From JAKPPT01 sp964630305 (GTDB lineage Bacteria > Spirochaetota > Spirochaetia > Treponematales > UBA12059), in assembly GCA_964630305.1 (NCBI GenBank), contig CAZVTR010000024.1:1-37955 (forward strand): 37,955 nt of DNA, in the 5' to 3' direction. Below, piece after piece: positions 24,740-32,741 of the stretch (its first letter is position 1; every line of letters begins with the position of its first letter). Under the pieces are notes generated by a model, which worked only from the letters and a program-made list of their open reading frames with translations, had not been told where the DNA came from and made no database searches. A program made the position numbers and the translations under genes.

Positions 24740-25822
24740 ATGGCATCACAGATTATTCACGCGCTAGAAGGCTGGCAGGCATTTTCAGAAGCAGTACCTC
24801 AAATTGCTGCGCAGCTTACTGCTTCACAAAAAACATGGTTCTATCTGGGATGCCAGGGGCCGGATATTTTTTACCATAGCCAGCGAACAGCTCCTTACGG
24901 CATCTATTTTGGAAGCTTGCTGCATCGTTCAAAGTTTAATGAGTTTATTATTCACTTGCTTACTGCTGTCCGAGAATCAGAATTTTCTCTTGAGTCGCCA
25001 GAAATACTTTTTATGTTAGGCTTTGCAAGCCATGGCTGGATTGATTCGCTTACGCATCCGTACATTATCTACCATGCAGCCTGGTATAACCCTGCACAGC
25101 CAGAGACGAAAGAGTATCAGTATGCGCATACGTTTTTGGAACGTATTTTAGATACGCTCTATTGGAGAGAGCTGCTGCATATCCCGATTACATGCTTTAG
25201 ACAGGCAGAGTTCTTTATCCCAGGGTATTCTGAAAAGTTGATACATGATTACAATAAACTAATTGCCGCAAATAAAGAACACTATGATGCAATTATCAGA
25301 CTTCTCATTCATGCATTATCAAAAACTTACCATCACCGTTTTTTGAAATTTTCTGAAGCTTCTAGGCGCATTGAGAATGCTTTTATTGATTCGTTTCATG
25401 TATTTATCAAAACTGACCCTTTCCGAATTGCGGCATTAGAACCAGAACAAAAACAAAAAGAACTGCCTGATGCAGGCAAAGCAATGCTGTTTCCCATTGA
25501 GCCAGCAAGCAGCATTGACTGGCAGAATACCATGCATAAAACCTGGCGCAATCCCTGTGAGCCATTGCGTGAATATACAGCATCATGGAAAGATCTTTTA
25601 ATAGAAGCAAAACAGTGCAACAAAGCAATGTACAATGAAATTATAAGCTGGTACTTGCGAAACATGAATTGCGCACAGCTAGAACAAGAGCTCCCGCTCA
25701 GTTTGTTTCCGCCGGGGACACTCAATGTTGGTGATGAACACGGAAAACAAAGAAGTCCTCATTTTTGTGATCCGCTTCCAGTATTTGATGAACTAGAACA
25801 ATTTTCCCTGAATAATTATTGA
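24740..25822 (+). CDS. Zinc-dependent phospholipase C-like protein
   Basis: 360 residues. The N-terminal ~180 residues fit the Zn_dep_PLPC family: an N-terminal His near MASQIIHALEG, GCQGPDIFYH, and FASHGWIDSLTHPYI, whose His and Asp residues are the expected zinc ligands. No signal peptide is visible, unlike secreted bacterial phospholipases, so a cytoplasmic enzyme is indicated. The C-terminal part is helical, with Trp-rich segments (IDWQNTMHKTWRNP). Members of this group are widespread and mostly uncharacterised; the phospholipid substrate is assumed, not shown. No Shine-Dalgarno. Confidence 0.8.
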   Translation: MASQIIHALEGWQAFSEAVPQIAAQLTASQKTWFYLGCQGPDIFYHSQRTAPYGIYFGSLLHRSKFNEFIIHLLTAVRESEFSLESPEILFMLGFASHGWIDSLTHPYIIYHAAWYNPAQPETKEYQYAHTFLERILDTLYWRELLHIPITCFRQAEFFIPGYSEKLIHDYNKLIAANKEHYDAIIRLLIHALSKTYHHRFLKFSEASRRIENAFIDSFHVFIKTDPFRIAALEPEQKQKELPDAGKAMLFPIEPASSIDWQNTMHKTWRNPCEPLREYTASWKDLLIEAKQCNKAMYNEIISWYLRNMNCAQLEQELPLSLFPPGTLNVGDEHGKQRSPHFCDPLPVFDELEQFSLNNY

Positions 25823-25847
25823 CCACAAGGAAAACTCACTATAGTAT
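25819..25847 (+). promoter_or_regulatory. Leaderless-type promoter of fliG
   Basis: TTGACC (25819-25824), 17-bp spacer, TAGTAT (25842-25847), 6 nt (AAGATT) to the ATG at 25854. TATAGT (25840-25845) with a 15-bp spacer is an alternative -10. No Shine-Dalgarno. Confidence 0.55.
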
Positions 25848-25853
25848 AAGATT

Positions 25854-27053
25854 ATGAAAATAAAAGACAGACTTGCTCAGGCATATGGTTCTCAAAAACA
25901 AACCGGCAATGCAGAAACTCCTCCTCTTCAATCTCAGAAAGCTTCTGACAAAAATCAGCAAGCTCTAAAAGTATCAGAAAAAAAACAGAATGAAGAAAAA
26001 AAGCTAAGCGGCAAAGATGGTCTCATTAAGGCAACCGAAGCCTCAAGAAATTTTATTAAGACAGGTCTCAAGGGTACCGAAAAAGCTGCAAAATTTTTAT
26101 TGCTTATTGGACAGGAAGAAGCAGCAAAAGTTATTAAGCATCTTAAACCAAAAGAAATAGAAGCAATCACTAAAGAAATTGCTGCTATCGATCATATAGA
26201 AACCGAAGAAGCAAATTCGATACTGCTGGAATTCGGCTGGCTTGCTAAGAATAATGCACACCTCCTCCATGGTGGCGAAACAATTGCAGAACAGATGCTG
26301 GCGTCTGCGTTTGGAGAAACTAAAGCAAAAGAACTGCTCAGAAAAGCTGTTCCGGAAGCAGTAAAACCGTTTGCGTTTCTGGAAGATTTTACGCCGGAGC
26401 AGATACAATTGCTCCTAAAAAATGAATCGAGCCAGGTTGTCGCGCTTATTTTGCCGTTTCTTGATCCTAAAAAGGCATCGCAGTTTCTCACGTTGCTTGA
26501 ACCCCGCCTCCGTGCCGATATCGTTAAGCGCATTGCGAACATGCAAAAAACAGATCAGGAAGTCATCCGGAAGGTTGAAGAAGTGCTTAAAGAACGATTG
26601 CGCTCGTTTGAAAGCCAGACTACTCCCGAAGAAATTGATGGTGCCGCTGTTTTAGCAACCATTCTCAAGCATGGAGGTGCAGACCTCGAGAACGATATTC
26701 TCAACGAACTCGAGCTTTCGCATCCTGATATTACAGAAACTATAAAAAATCAGCTCTTTACATTGGATGATCTTCACAAGTTGCCGCATCGTGAGCTTCA
26801 AAAATGTCTCCGCAACTGGAACGAAAAAGATATTGCTCTGCTCCTAAAAGGCAAGTCTGATGCACTTAAGGACCTCATACTTTCAAATGTTTCCCAGAGC
26901 AAGCGGACTATTATTATGGAAGAATATGATATTTTAGGAGCAGTCCGCAAAGAAGAAGTCAATAAGAAGACGCAGGAATTTCTTAATTACTTCAAGATCA
27001 AAATTGAACGCGGGGAATTAGTGCTTGAAGATGATGACGGTTTTGTAACCTGA
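25854..27053 (+). CDS. fliG: Flagellar motor switch protein FliG (paralogue)
   Basis: 399 residues, longer than usual (about 330-345) because of a charged Gln/Lys/Glu-rich N-terminal extension of ~72 residues. FliG proper starts at GTEKAAKFLLLIG. The middle-domain EHPQ-type motif reads NESSQVVALILPFLDP, and the C-terminal torque domain reads LDDLHKLPHRELQKCL ... LLKGKSD ... VSQSKRTIIMEEYDILGAVRKEEV ... IERGELVL. Key acidic positions are partly kept (EEYD where E. coli has DD). Spirochaetes have two FliG proteins; isolation from other flagellar genes and divergence suggest this is the FliG1-type paralogue rather than the main rotor protein. That assignment is inference. Confidence 0.85.
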   Translation: MKIKDRLAQAYGSQKQTGNAETPPLQSQKASDKNQQALKVSEKKQNEEKKLSGKDGLIKATEASRNFIKTGLKGTEKAAKFLLLIGQEEAAKVIKHLKPKEIEAITKEIAAIDHIETEEANSILLEFGWLAKNNAHLLHGGETIAEQMLASAFGETKAKELLRKAVPEAVKPFAFLEDFTPEQIQLLLKNESSQVVALILPFLDPKKASQFLTLLEPRLRADIVKRIANMQKTDQEVIRKVEEVLKERLRSFESQTTPEEIDGAAVLATILKHGGADLENDILNELELSHPDITETIKNQLFTLDDLHKLPHRELQKCLRNWNEKDIALLLKGKSDALKDLILSNVSQSKRTIIMEEYDILGAVRKEEVNKKTQEFLNYFKIKIERGELVLEDDDGFVT

Positions 27054-27059
27054 CACAAA

Positions 27060-27081
27060 CTTCTCACAAGCTTTGTGACAC
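27060..27081 (+). repeat. Copy 2 of the 22-bp dispersed imperfect palindrome
   Basis: Contains TCACAAGCTTTGTGA (27064-27078), a perfect 6-bp stem with a 3-nt loop, in the 27-bp gap between the convergent fliG and adenosyltransferase stops. It may double as a weak two-way transcription stop, but has no T run. Confidence 0.5.
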
Positions 27082-27611
27082 TAGCCTCTAGGTTTATAGG
27101 TGAGGACACCTTGAGCTTTTTCTTCTGCGCGTGCAAGCATAAAGAGAACATCCGACAGCCTGTTGATGAACTGCTTGAGTATAGGATCAGCGCTCTCACG
27201 CCTATCGAGCGTAACAATGCGCCGTTCTGCTCTCCGGGCTACTGTCCTTGCAATATCGAGTCGGGCTGCGCCCTGAGTCTTTCCTAACAGCACAAGCCCC
27301 TTGAGCTGTACTTCAGCCTCATACTTGTGCACTATGTCTGTCAGCATTGCAACATCTTGCTCGGTGAGCGGAGCAGGATGCGTTCGGGTACCGCTTGCAA
27401 GCATGCTAGCAGCTGTATGAAGTTTTATACAGAGTTCGTTGATGAGTGCTTTAACATCTTCCCGTTCGACTGCGTACTGTGCATCGGTTAAGAAAGCATT
27501 GAGCTCATCGATTGTGCCATAGGCCTCGACGCGCGGATCGTCTTTGCTCACCCGTTCGCCAGACCATAAACTTGTCGTGCCGTCATCGCCGCGTGTTGTG
27601 CTGATACTCAT
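27081..27611 (-). CDS. PduO-type cob(I)yrinic acid a,c-diamide adenosyltransferase
   Basis: 176 residues from the ATG at 27611. Family marks: the N-terminal ATP-binding TTRGDDGTTSLW, RVEAYGTIDELNAFL, and the C-terminal ARTVARRAERRIVTL and FINRLSDVLFMLAR. It transfers the adenosyl group of ATP to cob(I)alamin, making coenzyme B12. A B12-binding radical SAM enzyme is encoded in the divergent smc operon, but that kind normally uses methyl- or hydroxo-cobalamin, so no direct link is claimed. No Shine-Dalgarno; upstream in-frame alternative start codons lie inside the promoter. Confidence 0.94.
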   Translation of the reverse strand: MSISTTRGDDGTTSLWSGERVSKDDPRVEAYGTIDELNAFLTDAQYAVEREDVKALINELCIKLHTAASMLASGTRTHPAPLTEQDVAMLTDIVHKYEAEVQLKGLVLLGKTQGAARLDIARTVARRAERRIVTLDRRESADPILKQFINRLSDVLFMLARAEEKAQGVLTYKPRG

Positions 27612-27617
27612 ACTGTA

Positions 27618-27647
27618 ACCATAGCATAAGTCATAAAACGATGTACA
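27618..27647 (-). promoter_or_regulatory. Possible leaderless-type promoter of the adenosyltransferase gene
   Basis: Minus strand TGTACA (27642-27647), 18-bp spacer, TATGGT (27618-27623), 6 nt (TACAGT) to the ATG at 27611. Confidence 0.45.
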
Positions 27648-27681
27648 GTGAAGCAATACAGTGCACTATCGTATGAATATG

Positions 27682-27703
27682 ATTTTCACAAGGTCCGTTA
27701 CAC
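27682..27703 (+). repeat. Copy 3 of the 22-bp dispersed element (degenerate)
   Basis: Matches the reverse complement of 16597-16618 at 18 of 22 positions and lies just upstream of the smc promoter -35 box. Changes break part of the palindrome (TTCACAAGGTCCGTTA). Confidence 0.35.
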
Positions 27704-27709
27704 TATAGA

Positions 27710-27738
27710 TTGCGTATACCCTGTTTTTTTGCTACTAT
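27710..27738 (+). promoter_or_regulatory. Promoter of the smc operon
   Basis: TTGCGT (27710-27715), 17-bp spacer with a T run, TACTAT (27733-27738). Transcription would begin near 27745, at the ATG of a 14-codon leader ORF and about 46 nt before the smc start. Confidence 0.5.
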
Positions 27739-27745
27739 AAGTACC

Positions 27746-27790
27746 ATGATTCATAAATTCATACTACAATGTTCCAGGCAAGGTGGATAA
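27746..27790 (+). CDS. Possible leader peptide of the smc operon
   Basis: A 14-codon frame, MIHKFILQCSRQGG, whose ATG lies 7 nt after the predicted -10 box and whose TAA ends one nt before the preferred smc GTG start. Its 3' end contains the AAGGTGGA that serves as the smc ribosome site. It may be translated from a leaderless start and coupled to smc; a chance ORF cannot be excluded. Confidence 0.3.
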   Translation: MIHKFILQCSRQGG

Positions 27791-27791
27791 A

Positions 27792-30767
27792 GTGTTTTTA
27801 AAAAGTATTGAAATATTTGGCTTTAAAAGTTTTGCTGATAAAACAAGAATAGATTTTGCTCCTGGGATTTCTGCTCTGCTTGGACCTAATGGCTGCGGAA
27901 AATCAAATGTTGTAGATGCTATAAAGTGGGTGCTCGGCGAGCAGTCAGCCCGTTCTATACGAGCCGAAGAAATGGCCGATGTCATTTTTAATGGCACAGA
28001 AAACCGTAAAGCGCTCAATGTGGCAGAGGTATCGCTCACTATTTCTAATGAGACACAAATACTTCCTGTAGATGTTTCTGAAGTTGTAATAAAACGCCGC
28101 TTATACCGCTCTGGTGAAAATGAATATTTTATCAATAATAAGCAGGTAAAACTCCGTGAACTCAGAGAATTGTTCTGGGATACGGGTGTCGGCAAAAGTG
28201 CATATTCTGTCATGGAACAGGGAAGAATAGATCAAATTCTTTCAAGCAAACCCGAAGACAGGCGCTACTTGTTCGAAGAAGCTGCAGGTATAACAAAACA
28301 TAAAGTTCGTTCCAGAGAGGCTGAACTCAAGCTTAAAACCACTGAAGAAAATATGCGGCAGGTAGAGGGCATTCTTGGTGAAATTAAAAAAACATATGAA
28401 ACACTTAAAGTTCAGTCTGAAAAAACCATGGTATATCGCAAGCTCAAAAATGATATTTTTGAGCTCGAGCGTGATATGTACCTTATCCGGCTTCGCGGTT
28501 TTATTAACGAAAAATCAAAGCAGGATGATTTAATTGCAAAAAAGACAAAAGAACGCGATGACTTAAAAAAGGAAATTGACAGCATCAATGCTAGTCTTGA
28601 ACAGAATCTTGATGCTGTTAATTCTATGGAAACTAAGCTCGTGGAATTACAGCGTACCATTTATGGGCTTGTCATAGAAAAAAACGGCAAAGAAAAAGAA
28701 AAGAGCATGCAGGAAGATTGGCTCAGGGAAGCCCGTGATAAGCTTGCTCAGCTTGAACTTAAAATTAAGCAAAACCAGGATAAGCTCGAATCGCTGCAGG
28801 AAGAAGAAGATGAAAAAACAGCGAGCCTGCTTGCTTTTTCGCGCCAGCTTGCGGATACAAAGAAAAATATTGCTGAGTTTGAACAGAATATTAATAATGC
28901 TGAAACAGCAATAACGAGGAATGAAGAAGCAGTTCAAAAAGCAGAAGAGGAAATAGCCAGTAAAGAATCGCAAATTATCAATGTTGAAAAAGAATTGGAA
29001 ACCGTTGCCGATAATCTTGTTATTCTTTTTGACGAGCGGCTTAAAGAGACAGGCTACTCCATGAAGGAACGCTCAGAGGCTGAAGCACAATTTGAACAAA
29101 ATCTAGCTCTCCTTAAAACGAAACTTGAAAACAAAAAAAACCGAATTGAAGATTTTATTCATACTCAGGCTGATTTTAATACGCTCTTAGAGTTTGTGCG
29201 AACATCATTGAGCGAGTTTACTGATATACTTACTGAGCTTGCGAGTTCATATGAGAATTTAAAAAAATTAAATCCCTCATTTATCGATGAGTTTTTAGGC
29301 ACAGAAGGTGTTATAACAAAAAAACGAGCTATAGATTCAAATATCAATGCAATTAAAACTTCTATTGAAACTTTGCGGAACGTAATTAAAGAAAAACGTG
29401 AAGAAAATAAAACACTGTTGGTTAAAATTCAGGAATATCGCAAGACACTTGATGAATTAAAAAATAATATGTATGCGATACAATCGCAGGAACAGCGAGC
29501 GGAGGAGTCTCTGCAGTTATTGCGGCGCGACCGCTCCATGCTTGGTGAAAATCTGCGTGAACTTGAACATGAAAAATCATTAATTCTTGCAAAAATGGAA
29601 GAGATACACGCTGTAATTGCAGAGCTCTCAGAAGAAATAGATGCAATAGAGAAAAAAGGCCGGGAATTAACTAAAAATTTGGAAAGCATTGAGCAGGAAA
29701 TTGCAGTGCGAAATTCCGATGTCGGAAAACGACAGGAGGAATCTCGAAAAAAAGTAGATAAACTGCTCGGTATCCAGACAGAACTTGAAACCTGTCATAT
29801 GAGTCTAGCTCAGACTGAAACAGAGATAAAAAATATTAAAGATATGTTCATGGAACAGCACGGCCGTGACTTAATGGAATTTGAAGAGAGGATGTGGGAA
29901 CTCCGTACTTCTATCGGAGAAATTCGAGAACAGCTTACGGATGCTAAGCAAAAACTCAAGGAGCTTGGACAGGTCAATCTAATGGCTCCCGAAGAGTTTG
30001 GCGAGGTAAAAGAACGATATGATTTTTTAAGTTCACAATATGAAGATTTAGTTAAGGCATGTAACGATCTCAAACTTATTACAAAGCAAATACGGGATGA
30101 AAGCGCTGAACTGTTTGTAACTACGTATAACTTAATCAAAAAGAATTTTCATAATATTTTCAGGCGTCTGTTTGCAGGAGGACGTGCAGAACTTAAGCTT
30201 ATTGATCCTGACCATGTGCTTGAAAGCGGTATTGAAATTTACGCGCAGCCTCCAGGGAAAAAATTGGAAAATATTTCACTCCTTTCTGGCGGTGAGCGAA
30301 GTATGACAGCAATTGCGCTTTTGTTTGCTACGTATATGGTTAAGCCTTCGCCATTTTGTTTCCTTGATGAAATTGATGCTGCTCTCGATGAACAAAATGT
30401 AATAGCATTTGTTAATCTGCTCCGTGAATTTGGAAAAACGAGTCAGTTTATTGTCATTACACACAATAAAAAGACAGTAACAGGAGCTGATGCACTGCTC
30501 GGTGTTACCATGGAAGAATCTGGAATAACGAAAGTTATAGCGGTACGACTGGAGCGTTCTGACGGTAAAGAGATTACATTGCAGAAACCGCTCGAAGTAA
30601 TGCTCGATGAAGATATCGAGTATGAACACGGACGGGAGCTTGAAACGCCGGCTGTGCAGGAAGAAAACATTGCATCTGAAGCCACACTCATGGAAAGTCG
30701 AAAAACAGCAGAAGAATCATTAGAAACAAAAATTACTGAGAAAGAAGTTACTATTTCTGAACAATAA
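27792..30767 (+). CDS. smc: Chromosome partition protein SMC, apparently hinge-less
   Basis: 991 residues from the GTG at 27792 (canonical FLKSIEIFGFKSFADK start; AAGGTGGA upstream); GTG 27783 is an alternative. Walker A GPNGCGKS is at 31-38, with QGRIDQIL and EEAAGITKHKVR after it. The C-terminal head has signature LSGGERSM (~831), Walker B FCFLDEIDAALDE and ITHNKKT. Between heads are long coiled coils. The central ~100 residues (EFVRTSLSEFTDILTELA ... NPSFIDEFLGTEG) show no canonical hinge (no GRATFLPL-type motif), and total length is ~190 short of ordinary SMC. A ~60-residue acidic tail follows the head. It compacts and segregates the chromosome. Confidence 0.93.
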   Translation: MFLKSIEIFGFKSFADKTRIDFAPGISALLGPNGCGKSNVVDAIKWVLGEQSARSIRAEEMADVIFNGTENRKALNVAEVSLTISNETQILPVDVSEVVIKRRLYRSGENEYFINNKQVKLRELRELFWDTGVGKSAYSVMEQGRIDQILSSKPEDRRYLFEEAAGITKHKVRSREAELKLKTTEENMRQVEGILGEIKKTYETLKVQSEKTMVYRKLKNDIFELERDMYLIRLRGFINEKSKQDDLIAKKTKERDDLKKEIDSINASLEQNLDAVNSMETKLVELQRTIYGLVIEKNGKEKEKSMQEDWLREARDKLAQLELKIKQNQDKLESLQEEEDEKTASLLAFSRQLADTKKNIAEFEQNINNAETAITRNEEAVQKAEEEIASKESQIINVEKELETVADNLVILFDERLKETGYSMKERSEAEAQFEQNLALLKTKLENKKNRIEDFIHTQADFNTLLEFVRTSLSEFTDILTELASSYENLKKLNPSFIDEFLGTEGVITKKRAIDSNINAIKTSIETLRNVIKEKREENKTLLVKIQEYRKTLDELKNNMYAIQSQEQRAEESLQLLRRDRSMLGENLRELEHEKSLILAKMEEIHAVIAELSEEIDAIEKKGRELTKNLESIEQEIAVRNSDVGKRQEESRKKVDKLLGIQTELETCHMSLAQTETEIKNIKDMFMEQHGRDLMEFEERMWELRTSIGEIREQLTDAKQKLKELGQVNLMAPEEFGEVKERYDFLSSQYEDLVKACNDLKLITKQIRDESAELFVTTYNLIKKNFHNIFRRLFAGGRAELKLIDPDHVLESGIEIYAQPPGKKLENISLLSGGERSMTAIALLFATYMVKPSPFCFLDEIDAALDEQNVIAFVNLLREFGKTSQFIVITHNKKTVTGADALLGVTMEESGITKVIAVRLERSDGKEITLQKPLEVMLDEDIEYEHGRELETPAVQEENIASEATLMESRKTAEESLETKITEKEVTISEQ

Positions 30768-31141
30768 TGGTAATGCTAATGGAACTTAAAAAAGTGTTAC
30801 AGAACATGCGTTCTTCATTGCTAGATTTAAAAAAAAGAATTATTGTTATTATAGTAGGTCTTGCTATACTATGCTTGAGCATTTTTCTAGCAGTATCTCC
30901 AAAACAGAAAAAGGATGATTTTCCTGGCATAGAAGCAAACCGCTCATATTTAGAAGCACTCATTGTACCGTTAGAAACTATGCCCGAATGGTTTTATCCT
31001 TACGAATGCCCTAAAGAATTCCGATACTCAAAAGAAGAAATCTTGCGCATGCTGCCATCCCCTTCACAAGACTTTTTAGAAAAACTTAAGGCACAGCGAA
31101 AGGCAAAGGTTTATGAAATTATCAGCACGGGAATGCATTAG
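30767..31141 (+). CDS. Single-pass membrane protein of the smc operon
   Basis: 124 residues. The ATG overlaps the smc stop (TAATG), so translation is coupled; internal ATGs at 30773 and 30779 are alternatives. A basic N-terminal ~22 residues (LLDLKKR) precede one membrane segment (IIVIIVGLAILCLSIFLAVSP), followed by a ~75-residue periplasmic part with PEWFYPYECPKEFRYSKEEIL and a basic helical end. No family recognised. By position it could tie an envelope process to chromosome handling, but equally may just be carried along in the operon. Confidence 0.75.
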   Translation: MVMLMELKKVLQNMRSSLLDLKKRIIVIIVGLAILCLSIFLAVSPKQKKDDFPGIEANRSYLEALIVPLETMPEWFYPYECPKEFRYSKEEILRMLPSPSQDFLEKLKAQRKAKVYEIISTGMH

Positions 31142-32741
31142 AAAATTGTTTTGCTTGAAAATATTTACTATAATACTCACTCTTGTAGCATTTACAGCTT
31201 GTGTTTCACAAAAACCTAAATCTGCTGTTCAAAACGATGCTTCGTCAGAACAATCGACGACAGAAGCAACAGCGCCATTGTCTGGTACAAATGCTGAAGC
31301 TGCTGCGCCTCAGGCCACTCAAAGCGCCGAAACAGGAAGCCAAGCTGCACCTGCTGAAAAACAACAAGAAGCAGCTGTAACGCCAGAGGAGAAAGTTCAA
31401 GAAAAACCTGAGCTCATTGCAGTATATAAAAAATCGCCGCGGCAAAAAGAGCTTGTGGTAGTGCTCCTCAATCCGCCTATTCCCGAACCTGCAAAAACTA
31501 ATGCTCAAGCAAGTCAGCCGGCTCAGACAGGAACATCGCAGCAAGCTCAGGCTCCGTCAGCAATGCCAGCACAGCAGTCCAGCCAGTCTTCGCAAAATGC
31601 GTCTCAACAAAAACCAGCATCGAATACTCAAACAAATCAAACAAGTGCTGCAACGCCTCCAGCCCAAAAACCGGCTCAGACTGCTGCTGCACCTGGCACT
31701 GCAGGAAGTACAGCATCCAATTCTGGGAGCAGTACACCAGCCGCTAATACTGTGCAGCCCGCGATACCCTTTGCTCCTGCTTCAAGCAGTGCTGCAATTA
31801 CTGCTACTCCCAGTACACCTGTCCCTGCAAAAGAACTTGTTGTAGAAAAGAACAAACCGTTTACAATAACGCTCGATGGTAATGGATGGATTTATTTAGG
31901 CGATGAATTCAATAGACAGGGTATCCGCTATGAATCGCGCCAGCTCATTGATAACCAAATTGTGTACAGATTGAATGGTGACAGAACCGGAGAGTTTTTG
32001 CTTCGTTTCCAGCGTGATAATCCTATAACACAGCTTCCGGAAACTCAATATATAAAAGTTACTGTTGCGGATGGGACTAAATCAGAAAGCAGTGCGGGGA
32101 CCCAGGGTTCGCAAACAGCACCGATAAACACTCAGGCTGCGGCAGGGGGTGCAGCTCTTAGTACAGCAAGTAGTGGCGCAGCAGCTGGCGCACCAGCTAA
32201 TCAACCTGCTTTGGTAACGAGCGGGACAGTTTTATCCGGTACAACGAGCAGTGCAGGGGCAACTGGTTCAACATCAGGCGGAACAGCTGCATCTGGTTCT
32301 GTAAGCACTGCAGGGACAGCTCAAACCGCAGCGGGCGCTACCGGAAACTATGGAGCGACTAGCAACTTGATAACCGCTCCTTCAGGTACTGTGAATACTG
32401 CACCAGCAGGTATGCAAACTGCTCCTATTACGCGCGATATGCTTTTGGCAATGACTGACGCGGCTGCAGTGCTCGAAATTGCTAGAACGCAATTAGCGCA
32501 AAAACAGATTGCGCTTGTTCTCGGAGCGCTTGATCGGTATCTTGTTTTAAATCCTGCAGGTAGCGATGAAGTGCTTTACCTCTATGCGCTTGCATATGAA
32601 CAGGACACGCCGTATCGTGATATACAAAAAGCCTATGCCTATTACAAACAACTTGTTCGGGAATATCCATTAAGTACCTATAGACAATATGCATTAGAAC
32701 GCATAACCTATCTTGAGCGGTTTTATCCAGGATTGCGATGA
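31113..32741 (+). CDS. Low-complexity lipoprotein with C-terminal TPR-like repeats
   Basis: 542 residues. Signal sequence and lipobox LVAFTAC give Cys30 as the lipidation site. Residues ~31-235 and ~325-435 are linkers of almost only Ala, Ser, Thr, Gln, Pro and Gly. Between them a compact domain (~240-325: FTITLDGNGWIYLGDEFN ... GEFLLRFQRDN) looks beta-rich. The last ~100 residues are helical and TPR-like (ALDRYLVLNPAGSDEVLYLY ... YYKQLVREYPLSTYRQYAL), as in outer-membrane assembly or tol-pal-associated lipoproteins. It overlaps the previous gene by 29 nt. Function unknown; a periplasmic scaffold is a guess. Confidence 0.8.
   Translation: MKLSARECIRKLFCLKIFTIILTLVAFTACVSQKPKSAVQNDASSEQSTTEATAPLSGTNAEAAAPQATQSAETGSQAAPAEKQQEAAVTPEEKVQEKPELIAVYKKSPRQKELVVVLLNPPIPEPAKTNAQASQPAQTGTSQQAQAPSAMPAQQSSQSSQNASQQKPASNTQTNQTSAATPPAQKPAQTAAAPGTAGSTASNSGSSTPAANTVQPAIPFAPASSSAAITATPSTPVPAKELVVEKNKPFTITLDGNGWIYLGDEFNRQGIRYESRQLIDNQIVYRLNGDRTGEFLLRFQRDNPITQLPETQYIKVTVADGTKSESSAGTQGSQTAPINTQAAAGGAALSTASSGAAAGAPANQPALVTSGTVLSGTTSSAGATGSTSGGTAASGSVSTAGTAQTAAGATGNYGATSNLITAPSGTVNTAPAGMQTAPITRDMLLAMTDAAAVLEIARTQLAQKQIALVLGALDRYLVLNPAGSDEVLYLYALAYEQDTPYRDIQKAYAYYKQLVREYPLSTYRQYALERITYLERFYPGLR

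Noticed and set aside
27612..27745. Cobalamin riboswitch upstream of the adenosyltransferase gene
   Set aside because: The upstream region is short, no B12-box-like conserved segment was seen, and the promoter leaves no leader.
27764..28213. Minus-strand 149-residue frame inside smc
   Set aside because: Antisense shadow of the conserved SMC Walker A region.
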